This document shows, one piece after another, positions 1-6,929 of a stretch of 32,996 nt of DNA. Both the position numbers and the translations under genes were made by a program. The first letter of the stretch is position 1, and each line of letters starts with the position of its first letter. The stretch lies in NCBI GenBank assembly GCA_964478335.1, contig CAYZIC010000022.1, positions 1-32,996 of the forward strand, in the 5' to 3' direction. Under the pieces are notes generated by a model. It made no database searches. It saw nothing but the letters and a program-made list of their open reading frames with translations, and had not been told where the DNA came from. Origin of the DNA: CAYZIC01 sp964478335. GTDB taxonomy: Bacteria; Verrucomicrobiota; Kiritimatiellia; RFP12; DVOR01.

Positions 1-945
1 ACCCGATGGCTCGCAGATCGCACGATCGAATGGCTCGACAGCTATAACCAAGACACCCCCTTTATGCTCAAGGTCTCTTTCCACAGACCTCACAGCCCAT
101 ACGATCCACCCAAACGCTGGCTCGATGCTTTTCAAGCCAAGACTCTTCCTCCCCCAAATGTCGCACCATGGGCAAAACACCTTGAATTCCCTCCGACCAA
201 AGTTGATCAAGCCGCGGGCAAAATGCCGCCTGACCAAGTCGCATTCACTCGCAAAGCATACCGAGCAAATATCGCCTACATCGATGAACAAATCGGTCGC
301 CTCATCGCCTACCTCAAGCAGCACGACCTCTACGAAAACACCCTCATTCTATTCACCTCCGACCATGGTGATATGCGCGGTGACCACAACCTCTGGAGAA
401 AGGGCTACCCTTACGAAGGCTCAACCCGCATCCCCATGATTCTGCGCGTACCGCAATCGATGGGCCACACCCAGCGCAATGTCACCTTGACCAACCCCGT
501 CGAGCTCCGTGATGTCGCGCCGACATTCCTCAATACCGCCGGCGTCATCAAAACGCCCCAACCCATGCAAGGCAAATCCCTCCTGTCGCTCGCATTCGAC
601 CACGGTGCCCCGTGGCGAAAATGGATCGACCTTGAGCATTCTACCTGCTACTTTAGATGGAATCAGTGGACCGCTGTCACCGATGGCAAAAAGAAGTACA
701 TCTGGTTCGCGGGCAACGCCACCGAACAGTTCTTTGACTTAGACAAAGACCCCAACGAGATGACAGATCTCAGCAAAACGGCCGATCCAGCCATTCAGAC
801 CGAGATCACCCGTTGGCGAGATATCCTCATTAAGCACCTCCAACCCAGAGGCAAGCTCTTTGTCAACAATGGCCGTCTCCAAAAACGCACCACCACAATG
901 ACCACCCGAGCCTACTGTGAATCCCTCCTGCGAAAAGCGCACTAA
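1..945 (+). CDS. sulfatase family protein, C-terminal part (5' end outside window)
   Basis: The frame is open from base 1, so this is the last 314 codons of a longer gene; the first ATG inside the window is only an internal methionine. The family hydrolyses sulfate esters, often on sulfated polysaccharides. Visible here is the conserved sulfatase core segment SDHGDMRGDHNLWRKG, followed by a glycine-rich strand and IPMILR, a typical sulfatase block with metal- and sulfate-site residues. Near the C-terminus, FFDLDKDPNEMTDLS is the usual closing motif of arylsulfatase-type enzymes. The catalytic Cys or Ser that becomes formylglycine lies upstream of the window, so the subtype and any signal peptide cannot be judged. 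No terminator is evident directly after the stop; repeat DNA begins at once. Confidence 0.9.
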   Translation, partial: TRWLADRTIEWLDSYNQDTPFMLKVSFHRPHSPYDPPKRWLDAFQAKTLPPPNVAPWAKHLEFPPTKVDQAAGKMPPDQVAFTRKAYRANIAYIDEQIGRLIAYLKQHDLYENTLILFTSDHGDMRGDHNLWRKGYPYEGSTRIPMILRVPQSMGHTQRNVTLTNPVELRDVAPTFLNTAGVIKTPQPMQGKSLLSLAFDHGAPWRKWIDLEHSTCYFRWNQWTAVTDGKKKYIWFAGNATEQFFDLDKDPNEMTDLSKTADPAIQTEITRWRDILIKHLQPRGKLFVNNGRLQKRTTTMTTRAYCESLLRKAH

Positions 946-964
946 CGCAGAGGGGCAGCGTGAG

Positions 965-981
965 GGATTTTAACGCAGAGG
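965..981 (-). repeat. dispersed intergenic repeat (CTCTGCGTTAAAATCC family), inverse copy
   Basis: The reverse complement reads CCTCTGCGTTAAAATCC. The same 17-mer is on the plus strand at 17868-17884 and 24782-24798, and 16 bases of it at 32667-32682. All copies are intergenic. The function is unknown. Confidence 0.75.
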
Positions 982-984
982 CGG

Positions 985-1027
985 GAGCGCGACTGCGTCG
1001 CTACACAGAGGCTCGCTACGCTCACAG
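985..1027 (+). repeat. 43-bp dispersed repeat, copy 1
   Basis: This matches 31629-31671 in the same orientation over 43 bp with two substitutions that I can see. It begins GAGCGCGACTGC and ends with CTCACAG. Both copies are intergenic, in the gene-free zones near opposite window ends. Confidence 0.75.
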
Positions 1028-1257
1028 TCAGCGTAAGAGAGGGTGCCTGCGGCAGGCGGGAGTGCGTTCTTTGTATATTGAGGCGTTTATTCTTAAACGC
1101 CAGCTACCCTCACAATCTCAACACCCAGACTCCAATTCCCAAAATCCTTAAGCGGGGCTGCGGCGAGCGGGAGTGCGCTGGTCTCTGGCAACTCCCTACT
1201 GAGTCTACGCTACTCAGAGCCTGTCTCTCACCGGGGATGTCAGCTGTGGGTGATGGG

Positions 1258-1482
1258 CTTCCTTATAGAGGGAGCATACGCTTCCCTATATAAGGAGCAT
1301 CAGCTTCCCTCGCAGGAAACGCTTGCTCCCTTATATAAGGGAGGAGATGTTCATTATACAAGGAGCGTGTGCTTCCTTATATAAGGGATGGGCGTTTCCT
1401 TATATAAGGCAACTGTCGAGAGTCGGCAAATGGGCGATTTGAGAGTCAGGTGACTCTGGTGTGAGGGTCAGGTGACTCTCGA
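1258..1482. repeat. hairpin-array block A (TTATATAAGG units plus AGAGTCA/TGACTCT palindromes)
   Basis: About seven short imperfect palindromic units lie between 1258 and 1412. Most have the form TCCTTATATAAGGA, with variants in the loop and stem. After them comes GGGCGATTTGAG and two palindromes of the form AGAGTCA-GG-TGACTCT (1442-1457 and 1463-1480). Block B at 32100-32390 has the same modules in the same order. No open frame runs through the block, and the function is unknown. Confidence 0.75.
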
Positions 1483-1567
1483 GGAGGAATAAAGAGAGGG
1501 GGCTTGCGGGTGCTCGTCTCGCTCTGAGTACTCGTGTAGACAGAACGGGATAAGAGGGGATTTGGAC

Positions 1568-1597
1568 TTGACTTGTAGCGGGGTGTTGTGATAAATT
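1568..1597 (+). promoter_or_regulatory. predicted sigma-70 type promoter for the acyltransferase
   Basis: TTGACT (1568-1573) and TAAATT (1592-1597) are separated by 18 bp. Transcription would start near 1604, downstream of the ATG at 1598. This supports the later ATG at 1652 as the real start of the next gene. Confidence 0.5.
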
Positions 1598-1651
1598 ATG
1601 CGCTACTCATCAAATTCGATGAAGTCATTCATAAACAAACCAAGGAGTAGT

Positions 1652-2800
1652 ATGACAAAGAAACGTGTAGGTTGGGTAGACGTGATCCGTGCGGTTGCAA
1701 TCTTTTTTGTATTGGCGTCTCACTGTGGGGACAATGTGCCGCAAGCACTACGTACGACGGAGACCTATCTAACGATCAATACGGCGTTTAACTCCTTCTT
1801 GCGCCCGTGTGTGCCGCTTTTCATCATGCTGACGGGCTTTTTGCTCTTGCCTCTGGCCTCATCGGAGATGGGGGCTTTTTACAAGAAACGCATCTCGCGT
1901 GTGGCGTTGCCCTTTTTGGTCTGGGTGGTGGTATTCTCTTGTTGGGGTTGGCTGATGAGTCTCTTTGGAGGAGATCTGCAGTCGGTCGAGGGATTTTTTG
2001 CCTATGCCGCAGGAGATCCGTCACAGGCTTTGGGCGATAGCTTGATGCGTGTGGTGTGGTCGTTTCGTAACTTTGGCACCTACATCACCCATATGTGGTA
2101 TATCTATGTGATCATTGGCCTCTATCTCTACTTGCCAATCTTCTCAGCATGGGTCAAGCAAGCAACCGAACGTCAAAAGTGGGGCTATCTGGCCATTTGG
2201 GGCGTGACGCTCTTTATTCCTTATATTAAGGAATTCATACCAAGCATGCCCTACCCCGAGGCAAACTACGTGTGGGGCGGCTGTGCGTGGAATGAGTTTC
2301 ACATGCTCTATGCCTTTGCCGGCTACAATGGTTACCTCTTGCTCGGCCACCTCTTGGGCAACATGAAGCCGTGGTCTTGGGCAAAGACTCTAGCCTTTGC
2401 GGTGCCAGCATTTGCGGCGGGCTATGCGGTGACGTTGGCCGGCTTTAAGGGCATGCTGATGACTCCCGGCGCAACAGAATGGCAGATTGAGCTTTTCTTC
2501 ACCTACTGCACGCCTAATGTGGTGCTGATGACAGCTGCGCTGTGGATGGTGCTGCGCAAGATTGACTGGCATAATCGCTGGTTGGCCAACTTGGCCGACT
2601 GCAGTTTTGGCATCTACTTGATCCACTATGTGGCATTAGGGCCGATCTATCGTGCGCTCAATACGTTGGGCTTGGACTCAGTCTCCCACTTGGTACTGTC
2701 GTCAATCTTGGTACTAGTAGCTTCTTGGGCGATCGTCGCGGCAATGCGCTGCTTGCCAATCAGCTACTTGCTGACTGGCGCCCCGCGCCTGTGGCGTTAA
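1652..2800 (+). CDS. acyltransferase family 3 membrane protein
   Basis: Integral membrane acyltransferase of 382 residues. The family moves acetyl or other acyl groups onto sugars of lipopolysaccharide, exopolysaccharide or other envelope glycans. The N-terminal segment GWVDVIRAVAIFFVLASHCG carries the family's Arg and His (R-x-x-A and SH) at the membrane face. About ten hydrophobic segments follow, and FGIYLIHY near the C-terminus is a typical last-helix motif. An upstream in-frame ATG at 1598 would add 18 residues but lies at or before the predicted transcription start. The ATG at 1652 has AAGGAG (1642-1647) at good spacing, so I chose it. The gene stands alone between repeat-rich regions, so the acceptor is unknown. 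Confidence 0.85.
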   Translation: MTKKRVGWVDVIRAVAIFFVLASHCGDNVPQALRTTETYLTINTAFNSFLRPCVPLFIMLTGFLLLPLASSEMGAFYKKRISRVALPFLVWVVVFSCWGWLMSLFGGDLQSVEGFFAYAAGDPSQALGDSLMRVVWSFRNFGTYITHMWYIYVIIGLYLYLPIFSAWVKQATERQKWGYLAIWGVTLFIPYIKEFIPSMPYPEANYVWGGCAWNEFHMLYAFAGYNGYLLLGHLLGNMKPWSWAKTLAFAVPAFAAGYAVTLAGFKGMLMTPGATEWQIELFFTYCTPNVVLMTAALWMVLRKIDWHNRWLANLADCSFGIYLIHYVALGPIYRALNTLGLDSVSHLVLSSILVLVASWAIVAAMRCLPISYLLTGAPRLWR

Positions 2801-2868
2801 GGCGAGCAAGCTCGCCTGCATCAAGCACTAAGAGGCAGGTGCCCCGCCTCTAGCATTGAGCTCGCTGC

Positions 2869-2884
2869 GCTCGCAGGACTGCCA
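2869..2884 (-). repeat. dispersed repeat TGGCAGTCCTGCGAGC, inverse copy
   Basis: An exact reverse complement of the 16-mer found on the plus strand at 17886-17901, 24811-24826 and 31838-31853, with a variant at 32696-32711. Confidence 0.75.
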
Positions 2885-3035
2885 GATACACATCGCAGGA
2901 TTGTATCACAGAGTCACAAAATGAAACGAGTAAGCGGGAGCGCAGCGAGCCCCAAGCGGGAGAGCTGCCTCCCTAAGGCAGCGAGCTTGCGAGCCCTAAA
3001 GCGGGAGCGCAACGACCCAGCGAGCCCTGCTTTTG

Positions 3036-3073
3036 GGGGCAAAAGTGCGAAAATTGCCCCTTTGTGCTTTTTT
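3036..3073 (+). terminator. possible Rho-independent terminator
   Basis: GGGGCAA (3036-3042) pairs with TTGCCCC (3054-3060), followed by a T-rich run (3061-3073). It lies 236 bp after the acyltransferase stop and just before the tRNA promoter, so it could insulate the two. Confidence 0.45.
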
Positions 3074-3077
3074 AGGC

Positions 3078-3107
3078 TTGACTTATTTGATTAAAATCAT
3101 GTATAGT
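3078..3107 (+). promoter_or_regulatory. predicted sigma-70 type promoter for tRNA-Gln (and perhaps prs)
   Basis: TTGACT (3078-3083) and TATAGT (3102-3107) are separated by 18 bp. The tRNA begins about 30 bases after the -10 box. This is one of the best promoter matches in the window. Confidence 0.65.
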
Positions 3108-3136
3108 ATGAGCTTTCTTATCACAGTTTTGTCGAC

Positions 3137-3210
3137 TGCCTGATGGTGTAATGGCAGCACACGGGCCTTTGACGCCCATAGTCATGGTTCGAATCCATGT
3201 CGGGCAACCA
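3137..3210 (+). tRNA. tRNA-Gln (anticodon TTG)
   Basis: A full cloverleaf is visible. The acceptor arm TGCCTGA pairs with TCGGGCA (one G-T pair). The anticodon loop CTTTGAC carries TTG at 3169-3171, which reads CAA and CAG. The T-loop is GGTTCGAATCC and the 3' CCA is encoded at 3208-3210. The top pair of the anticodon stem looks mismatched (C-A), which is tolerable. A 7-bp stem, CACTTTT/AAAAGTG, directly follows and includes the last two bases of CCA; it may serve in 3' processing or partial termination before prs. Confidence 0.93.
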
Positions 3211-3281
3211 CTTTTATGAGTCGAAAAGTGATTGCTATGCGTCGACAAGACACTATTTTTAAGACCTAAGGATAGAGTAAA

Positions 3282-4220
3282 ATGAAGATTTTCTCGGGAA
3301 CAGCTAACCTTGCGTTAGCAGAAAAGATAGCAGCAGCGATGGGCACGACCCTCGGTGCAGTCGATATTCGCCATTTCCCTGATGGCGAAATTTTTGTCAA
3401 GTACAGCGACAACGTGCGCGGTTCTGATGTCTTTATTGTTCAACCGATCTGCACTCAGCCTAACGAAATGCTCATGGAGCTTTTGATTATGATCGATGCC
3501 GCCCGTCGTGGGTCGGCTGGTCGTATTACGGCAGTGCTTCCCTATTACGGCTACGCTCGTCAGGATCGTAAAGATCAGCCGCGCGTGCCAATCACGGCTA
3601 AGCTCGTGGCCAACCTCTTGGTTGCCGCTGGTGCAAACCGTGTGTTGACCATGGATTTGCACGCTCAGCAGATCCAAGGCTTTTTCGATATTCCTGTAGA
3701 CCATCTTTACGCGGCGCCTGTTATGGTGAAATACTTGCGCGAAAAGAAGCTCGCTAAGCCACTTGTCGTTTCACCCGATACCGGCGGGGTCAAGACGGCT
3801 TATGCGTACTCACAAATGCTCGGCACGGGCCTGGCTATTGTGGCTAAACAGCGTTTAGGGGCTGCAGAAGTGGATGCGTTCAGCGTCGTTGGCGACGTGA
3901 CGGATTGTGACGTGATTATGGTTGATGACATGACCACCACGTGTGGCACTTTGATGGCGGCAGCCAAGCTGCTCAAGTCTAAGGGTGCTCGCTCGGTGCG
4001 CGCTGTCGTCTCGCATATTCCTTTGACTGACATCGGCCTAAAGCGCCTGCAGGAAAACGACGGCTTGCTCGAAGAGCTTGTAGCTACCGATACGGTTCCT
4101 CTGCGCGATGGCGTTGAAGTCAAAAACCTCACCATCCTCTCGGTTAGCGAATTGCTCGCTGAAGCAATTACACGCATCCATAACAACCAATCCGTTAGCT
4201 CGCTTTTCCGCCTTTCATAA
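3282..4220 (+). CDS. prs: ribose-phosphate pyrophosphokinase (PRPP synthetase)
   Basis: Makes 5-phosphoribosyl-1-diphosphate from ribose-5-phosphate and ATP, the precursor of nucleotides, histidine, tryptophan and NAD. At 312 residues it has the usual class I length. Visible motifs are FPDGE (residues 32-36), the ATP-site block PYYGYARQDRK (87-97), TMDLHAQQIQGFF (123-135) with the metal-binding His, and the PRPP loop VDDMTTTCGT (214-223), where many homologues have VDDMIDTAGT. AAGGA lies about 10 bases before the ATG. It is the first protein gene of a run of codirectional core genes; linkage to rplY and pth is common in bacteria. Confidence 0.97.
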   Translation: MKIFSGTANLALAEKIAAAMGTTLGAVDIRHFPDGEIFVKYSDNVRGSDVFIVQPICTQPNEMLMELLIMIDAARRGSAGRITAVLPYYGYARQDRKDQPRVPITAKLVANLLVAAGANRVLTMDLHAQQIQGFFDIPVDHLYAAPVMVKYLREKKLAKPLVVSPDTGGVKTAYAYSQMLGTGLAIVAKQRLGAAEVDAFSVVGDVTDCDVIMVDDMTTTCGTLMAAAKLLKSKGARSVRAVVSHIPLTDIGLKRLQENDGLLEELVATDTVPLRDGVEVKNLTILSVSELLAEAITRIHNNQSVSSLFRLS

Positions 4221-4263
4221 GGTGTGAGCTACGGTTATTAATGAAACAAGGATACACAGTAAC

Positions 4264-4554
4264 ATGATTACAATCAAAGCCGAGTTGCGCAATGAACAAG
4301 GTTCTAGCGCTGCAGGTCGTCTTCGCCGGGCAGGTTTCATCCCTGGTGCCATCAAGCGCCAAAATGGTGACATTGCGTTGTTCCAAACCAGTGCTCACGA
4401 CTACATGATGGCCACGCGCAAGCAAGACACCTCCGTGGGTGTCACCATGACGATCGAATTGGATGGCACTCCTGTCACCGCAATTCTTCGCGAAACCCAA
4501 GTTGACGTGATGACGGGCAAGCCCTCTCACCTCGATCTCGACGAAACCAAGTAA
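4264..4554 (+). CDS. rplY: 50S ribosomal protein L25 (short form)
   Basis: A 96-residue L25/Ctc family protein that binds 5S rRNA in the large subunit. The start ITIKAELRNEQGSSAAGRLR and the segment RRAGFIPGAI match the L25 N-terminal domain. It has the length of the short, E. coli-like form and lacks the extra C-terminal domain of the long Ctc (TL5) type. The position between prs and pth is typical of the family. AAGGAT lies 13 bases upstream of the ATG. Confidence 0.88.
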   Translation: MITIKAELRNEQGSSAAGRLRRAGFIPGAIKRQNGDIALFQTSAHDYMMATRKQDTSVGVTMTIELDGTPVTAILRETQVDVMTGKPSHLDLDETK

Positions 4555-4590
4555 CGGCCCCAGAGCCAGTCAAAGGCATCGGTTAATCCT

Positions 4591-5175
4591 GTGAAATTGA
4601 TTGTTGGTTTAGGCAACCCGGGCAGTGAGTATGAGCAAACCCCGCACAATATCGGCTTTTGGGCCGTGCGGGAAATCGCCCAAGCACTCAATGCCTCATG
4701 GAAAGATGAAGCGAAGTTTAAAGGCAAAGTAGCCCGTGCTCAGCACCAAGGCGAAACGGTGTGGCTCTTGCAACCACAGACCTTTATGAACCTGAGCGGT
4801 GAATCGGTAGTGCCCTTGATGCACTACTACAACATCACCCCGGCAGAGCTATTAGTCATCTCTGATGACTGCGACCTGCCAGCAGGCTCTCTGCGCCTGA
4901 GAAAATCAGGCTCAGCAGGTGGCCACAGAGGACTCCTAAGCATCATCACCCTCCTGGGCTCGCAAGCTTTCGCCAGACTCAGACTTGGCGTCGGCAGAAA
5001 CAAAAACCAACAGAGCCTCGTCAGCTTTGTCATTGGGAAATATACCCAAGAGCGCGCTGACCAAGCTAAGCAAACCGCAGCAACCGCAGCACAAGCCGCC
5101 CTATGCTGGCTCACTGATGGACCTAACGAAGCAATGAACCGCTTTAACGTCCGCCCGGACAAAGAAGCGAATTAG
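4591..5175 (+). CDS. pth: peptidyl-tRNA hydrolase
   Basis: Releases peptides from peptidyl-tRNA that drops off the ribosome. It has 194 residues, normal for the family. The start codon is GTG; translation from there gives the invariant opening KLIVGLGNPGSEYEQTPHN with the catalytic His at residue 19. TFMNLSG and SGSAGGHRGL are further family signatures. The ribosome binding site is weak. The stop at 5173-5175 is one base before the first ATG of rpsF, which suggests translational coupling. Confidence 0.96.
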   Translation: MKLIVGLGNPGSEYEQTPHNIGFWAVREIAQALNASWKDEAKFKGKVARAQHQGETVWLLQPQTFMNLSGESVVPLMHYYNITPAELLVISDDCDLPAGSLRLRKSGSAGGHRGLLSIITLLGSQAFARLRLGVGRNKNQQSLVSFVIGKYTQERADQAKQTAATAAQAALCWLTDGPNEAMNRFNVRPDKEAN

Positions 5176-5176
5176 A

Positions 5177-5569
5177 ATGGAAACACTTGTAATGAAAAAG
5201 TACGATGCAATGTACATCTTTACCCAATCCGGTAACGCAGAATCTTGGGCAAAGACCTCCGAACGCATGCAAAGCGAAATCACCCGTTTGGGTGGTACGA
5301 TCCTCGCCACCGAAGACCTCGGCCGCAAGACCTTCGCTCGCATCCAACAAAAGAACGAAGCTGGCGCTTACCTCAAGATCCGCTTCGAGCTCGATCCCGC
5401 CGCTGTTGCGACCCTCCGTGCTAAGTATGCCCTCGATGAAGGTATCTTCCGCGTGCAGATCCTCGCAGTCAACGAAATCGTCGAAGCTAAACTTGCTGCC
5501 CAAGCCGCTGCCCGCAAGGCTCGCGAAGAAGCTAAGGCTCAAGAAGCTGCCGCCGCTGACGCTGAATAA
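5177..5569 (+). CDS. rpsF: 30S ribosomal protein S6
   Basis: 130 residues. S6 binds S18 and the central domain of 16S rRNA. The core KKYDAMYIF, the segment TEDLGRKTFA and the strand LKIRFELDP match S6. The C-terminus is an Ala/Lys/Glu-rich tail, common in S6. Two starts are possible, 5177 and 5192; the second gives MKKYDAMYIF, the usual N-terminus, but neither has a strong ribosome binding site. I list the longer form because it directly follows the pth stop. The gene begins the classic rpsF-ssb-rpsR-rplI cluster. Confidence 0.95.
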   Translation: METLVMKKYDAMYIFTQSGNAESWAKTSERMQSEITRLGGTILATEDLGRKTFARIQQKNEAGAYLKIRFELDPAAVATLRAKYALDEGIFRVQILAVNEIVEAKLAAQAAARKAREEAKAQEAAAADAE

Positions 5570-5605
5570 TTGACTCTTTAACTAACCTGAAGAACAGAGG
5601 TTAAA

Positions 5606-6064
5606 ATGGCATCACTCAACAAAGTCTTCCTCATCGGAAACCTGACCCGCGATCCAGAAGTACGCGCTCTGCCATCTGGCGACAAAGTCGCTGAAATGGG
5701 CATCGCTGTCACTGAAGTCTATCGCTCTCGGACAGGGGAAACCCGCGAGTCAACCGTCTTTGCAGACGTCTCGGCATGGGGTAAAACTGGTGAGAACTGT
5801 GGCAAATACCTAACTAAAGGTAGCCCGATCTTTGTTGAAGGACGGCTTGTCCTCGATCAGTGGGAAGACAAAGAAGGCAAGAAACGCAGCCGCTTACGCA
5901 TTCGTGCTGAGCGCGTCCAATTTCTCTCCTCTGGTCAACGCACCACCGATCGCCAGCAGCAAGCAGACCCATCAGCCCCAACTGCCGATACAAGCGTGCC
6001 CCAACCGGCTCCTTACATTCCGGCACCCGCTGCTGATGAAGATCTTGCCGATTTACCCTTTTAA
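5606..6064 (+). CDS. ssb: single-stranded DNA-binding protein
   Basis: Binds single-stranded DNA in replication and repair. It has 152 residues, with an OB fold at about 1-110 (LNKVFLIGNLTRDPEVR, WGKTGENCGKYLTKGSPIFV), a Gln/Pro-rich linker and the acidic tip EDLADLPF that recruits partner proteins. It lies between rpsF and rpsR, as in many bacteria, so it is probably cotranscribed with them. Confidence 0.96.
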   Translation: MASLNKVFLIGNLTRDPEVRALPSGDKVAEMGIAVTEVYRSRTGETRESTVFADVSAWGKTGENCGKYLTKGSPIFVEGRLVLDQWEDKEGKKRSRLRIRAERVQFLSSGQRTTDRQQQADPSAPTADTSVPQPAPYIPAPAADEDLADLPF

Positions 6065-6099
6065 TCTTTGACATACTTTAACAAGTAAGGAACACCCTT

Positions 6100-6339
6100 A
6101 TGGCAATGAAAAAACGCCCCTCCATGCGTAACAAGGTAGACAACCAAATGATGCGCAAGCGTCAACCCGCTATGGATCCTAATGACATCGTTGACACCAA
6201 CAATGTCGATTTCCTCCGTCGTTTCGTGACCGAATACGGCAAAATCATCCCCTCTCGCGTGACCGGCATTACTGCTTTGCAACAGCGTCACATCAAGAAG
6301 GGCATCCGCCGCGCTCGTAACATGGGCTTGCTCGCCTAG
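6100..6339 (+). CDS. rpsR: 30S ribosomal protein S18
   Basis: 79 residues and basic. The block VDFLRRFVTEYGKIIPSR followed by RVTGITALQQRHIKKGIRRA and a short hydrophobic end is diagnostic of S18, the partner of S6 in the 30S platform. The ribosome binding site AAGGAA is 10 bases upstream of the ATG. It sits in the conserved ssb-rpsR-rplI order. Confidence 0.96.
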   Translation: MAMKKRPSMRNKVDNQMMRKRQPAMDPNDIVDTNNVDFLRRFVTEYGKIIPSRVTGITALQQRHIKKGIRRARNMGLLA

Positions 6340-6368
6340 TTTTAACACCCAAGAAAGGTTATTAGAAA

Positions 6369-6818
6369 ATGGCTACTGAAGTCCTTTTGATGAATGATGT
6401 GAAGCACCTCGGTCTTGCTGGCGATATCGTCCAAGTCAAAGAGGGTTATGCTCGTAACTTCTTGATCCCCACCGGTGCTGCTGAGCCCGTGTCTCAAAAC
6501 GCTTTGCGCAAGCTCGAAAAGCTCCGCAAAGAGCGCGAAGAGCTCGCTCGCATCCGCACCGCAGAAGCTAAGGAAAAGGCGGCTAAGCTCGAAGGCTTGG
6601 CCATCACGATCAGCGCTCGCGCTATCGATGAAGAAAACCTCTACGGCTCTGTCTCTGCTACCGATATCGTTGACGCTCTCGCAGCTCAAAGCATCGCTAT
6701 CGATCGCGCACAAGTCCAGATCGAAGAAGCATTCAAGACGCTTGGTGAATTCGATGTCGTCATCGCTTTGACCACTGGTGTCGCTGCGACAATCAAGCTC
6801 GCTATCGTCGCTGAATAA
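6369..6818 (+). CDS. rplI: 50S ribosomal protein L9
   Basis: 149 residues, the normal length. The N-terminal domain is VLLMNDVKHLGLAGDIVQVK followed by EGYARNFLIPTGAA, which binds 23S rRNA. A long charged connecting helix follows (about residues 45-75), then the C-terminal domain. AGAAAGG precedes the ATG. A possible hairpin lies between this gene and dnaB. Confidence 0.96.
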   Translation: MATEVLLMNDVKHLGLAGDIVQVKEGYARNFLIPTGAAEPVSQNALRKLEKLRKEREELARIRTAEAKEKAAKLEGLAITISARAIDEENLYGSVSATDIVDALAAQSIAIDRAQVQIEEAFKTLGEFDVVIALTTGVAATIKLAIVAE

Positions 6819-6839
6819 GTCTGACTGACTTGTCTCTAT

Positions 6840-6887
6840 ACAAGCCCGGAGGTTGACCTCATCTACTGAGTCATCCCCCGGGTTTGT
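6840..6887 (+). other. inverted repeat between rplI and dnaB (possible attenuator)
   Basis: ACAAGCCCGG (6840-6849) pairs with CCGGGTTTGT (6878-6887), with one G-T pair and a 28-base loop. No T-run follows, so it is a weak terminator candidate. It could reduce read-through from the ribosomal genes into dnaB. Confidence 0.35.
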
Positions 6888-6929
6888 TGTCACTATCACT
6901 ACTCCTTTTCTACTTGACTCAAGGTCCCC

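Larger units (their letters stand above)
946..1567. other. gene-free repeat-rich intergenic region
   Basis: No convincing gene is present. The stretch is made of short dispersed repeats and palindromes: the TTAAAATCC-type repeat in inverse orientation (965-981), a 43-bp repeat (985-1027) that recurs at 31629-31671, a GCCTG/CAGGC hairpin near 1049, a CTGAGT/ACTCAG hairpin near 1200, and the hairpin block at 1258-1482. Small frames here have no ribosome binding site and no recognisable product. Confidence 0.7.
2801..3077. other. gene-free repeat-rich intergenic region
   Basis: No gene seen. It contains several short palindromes, for example GGCGAGC-AA-GCTCGCC directly after the acyltransferase stop and AGAGGC/GCCTCT near 2831. 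The separator AAGCGGGAG occurs three times (about 2932, 2952 and 2999) with GC-rich spacers between. An inverse copy of the TGGCAGTCCTGCGAGC repeat is at 2869-2884. Confidence 0.7.

Noticed and set aside
1598..1651. Earlier ATG of the acyltransferase
   Set aside because: It lies at or before the predicted transcription start and has no ribosome binding site; the ATG at 1652 has a good one.
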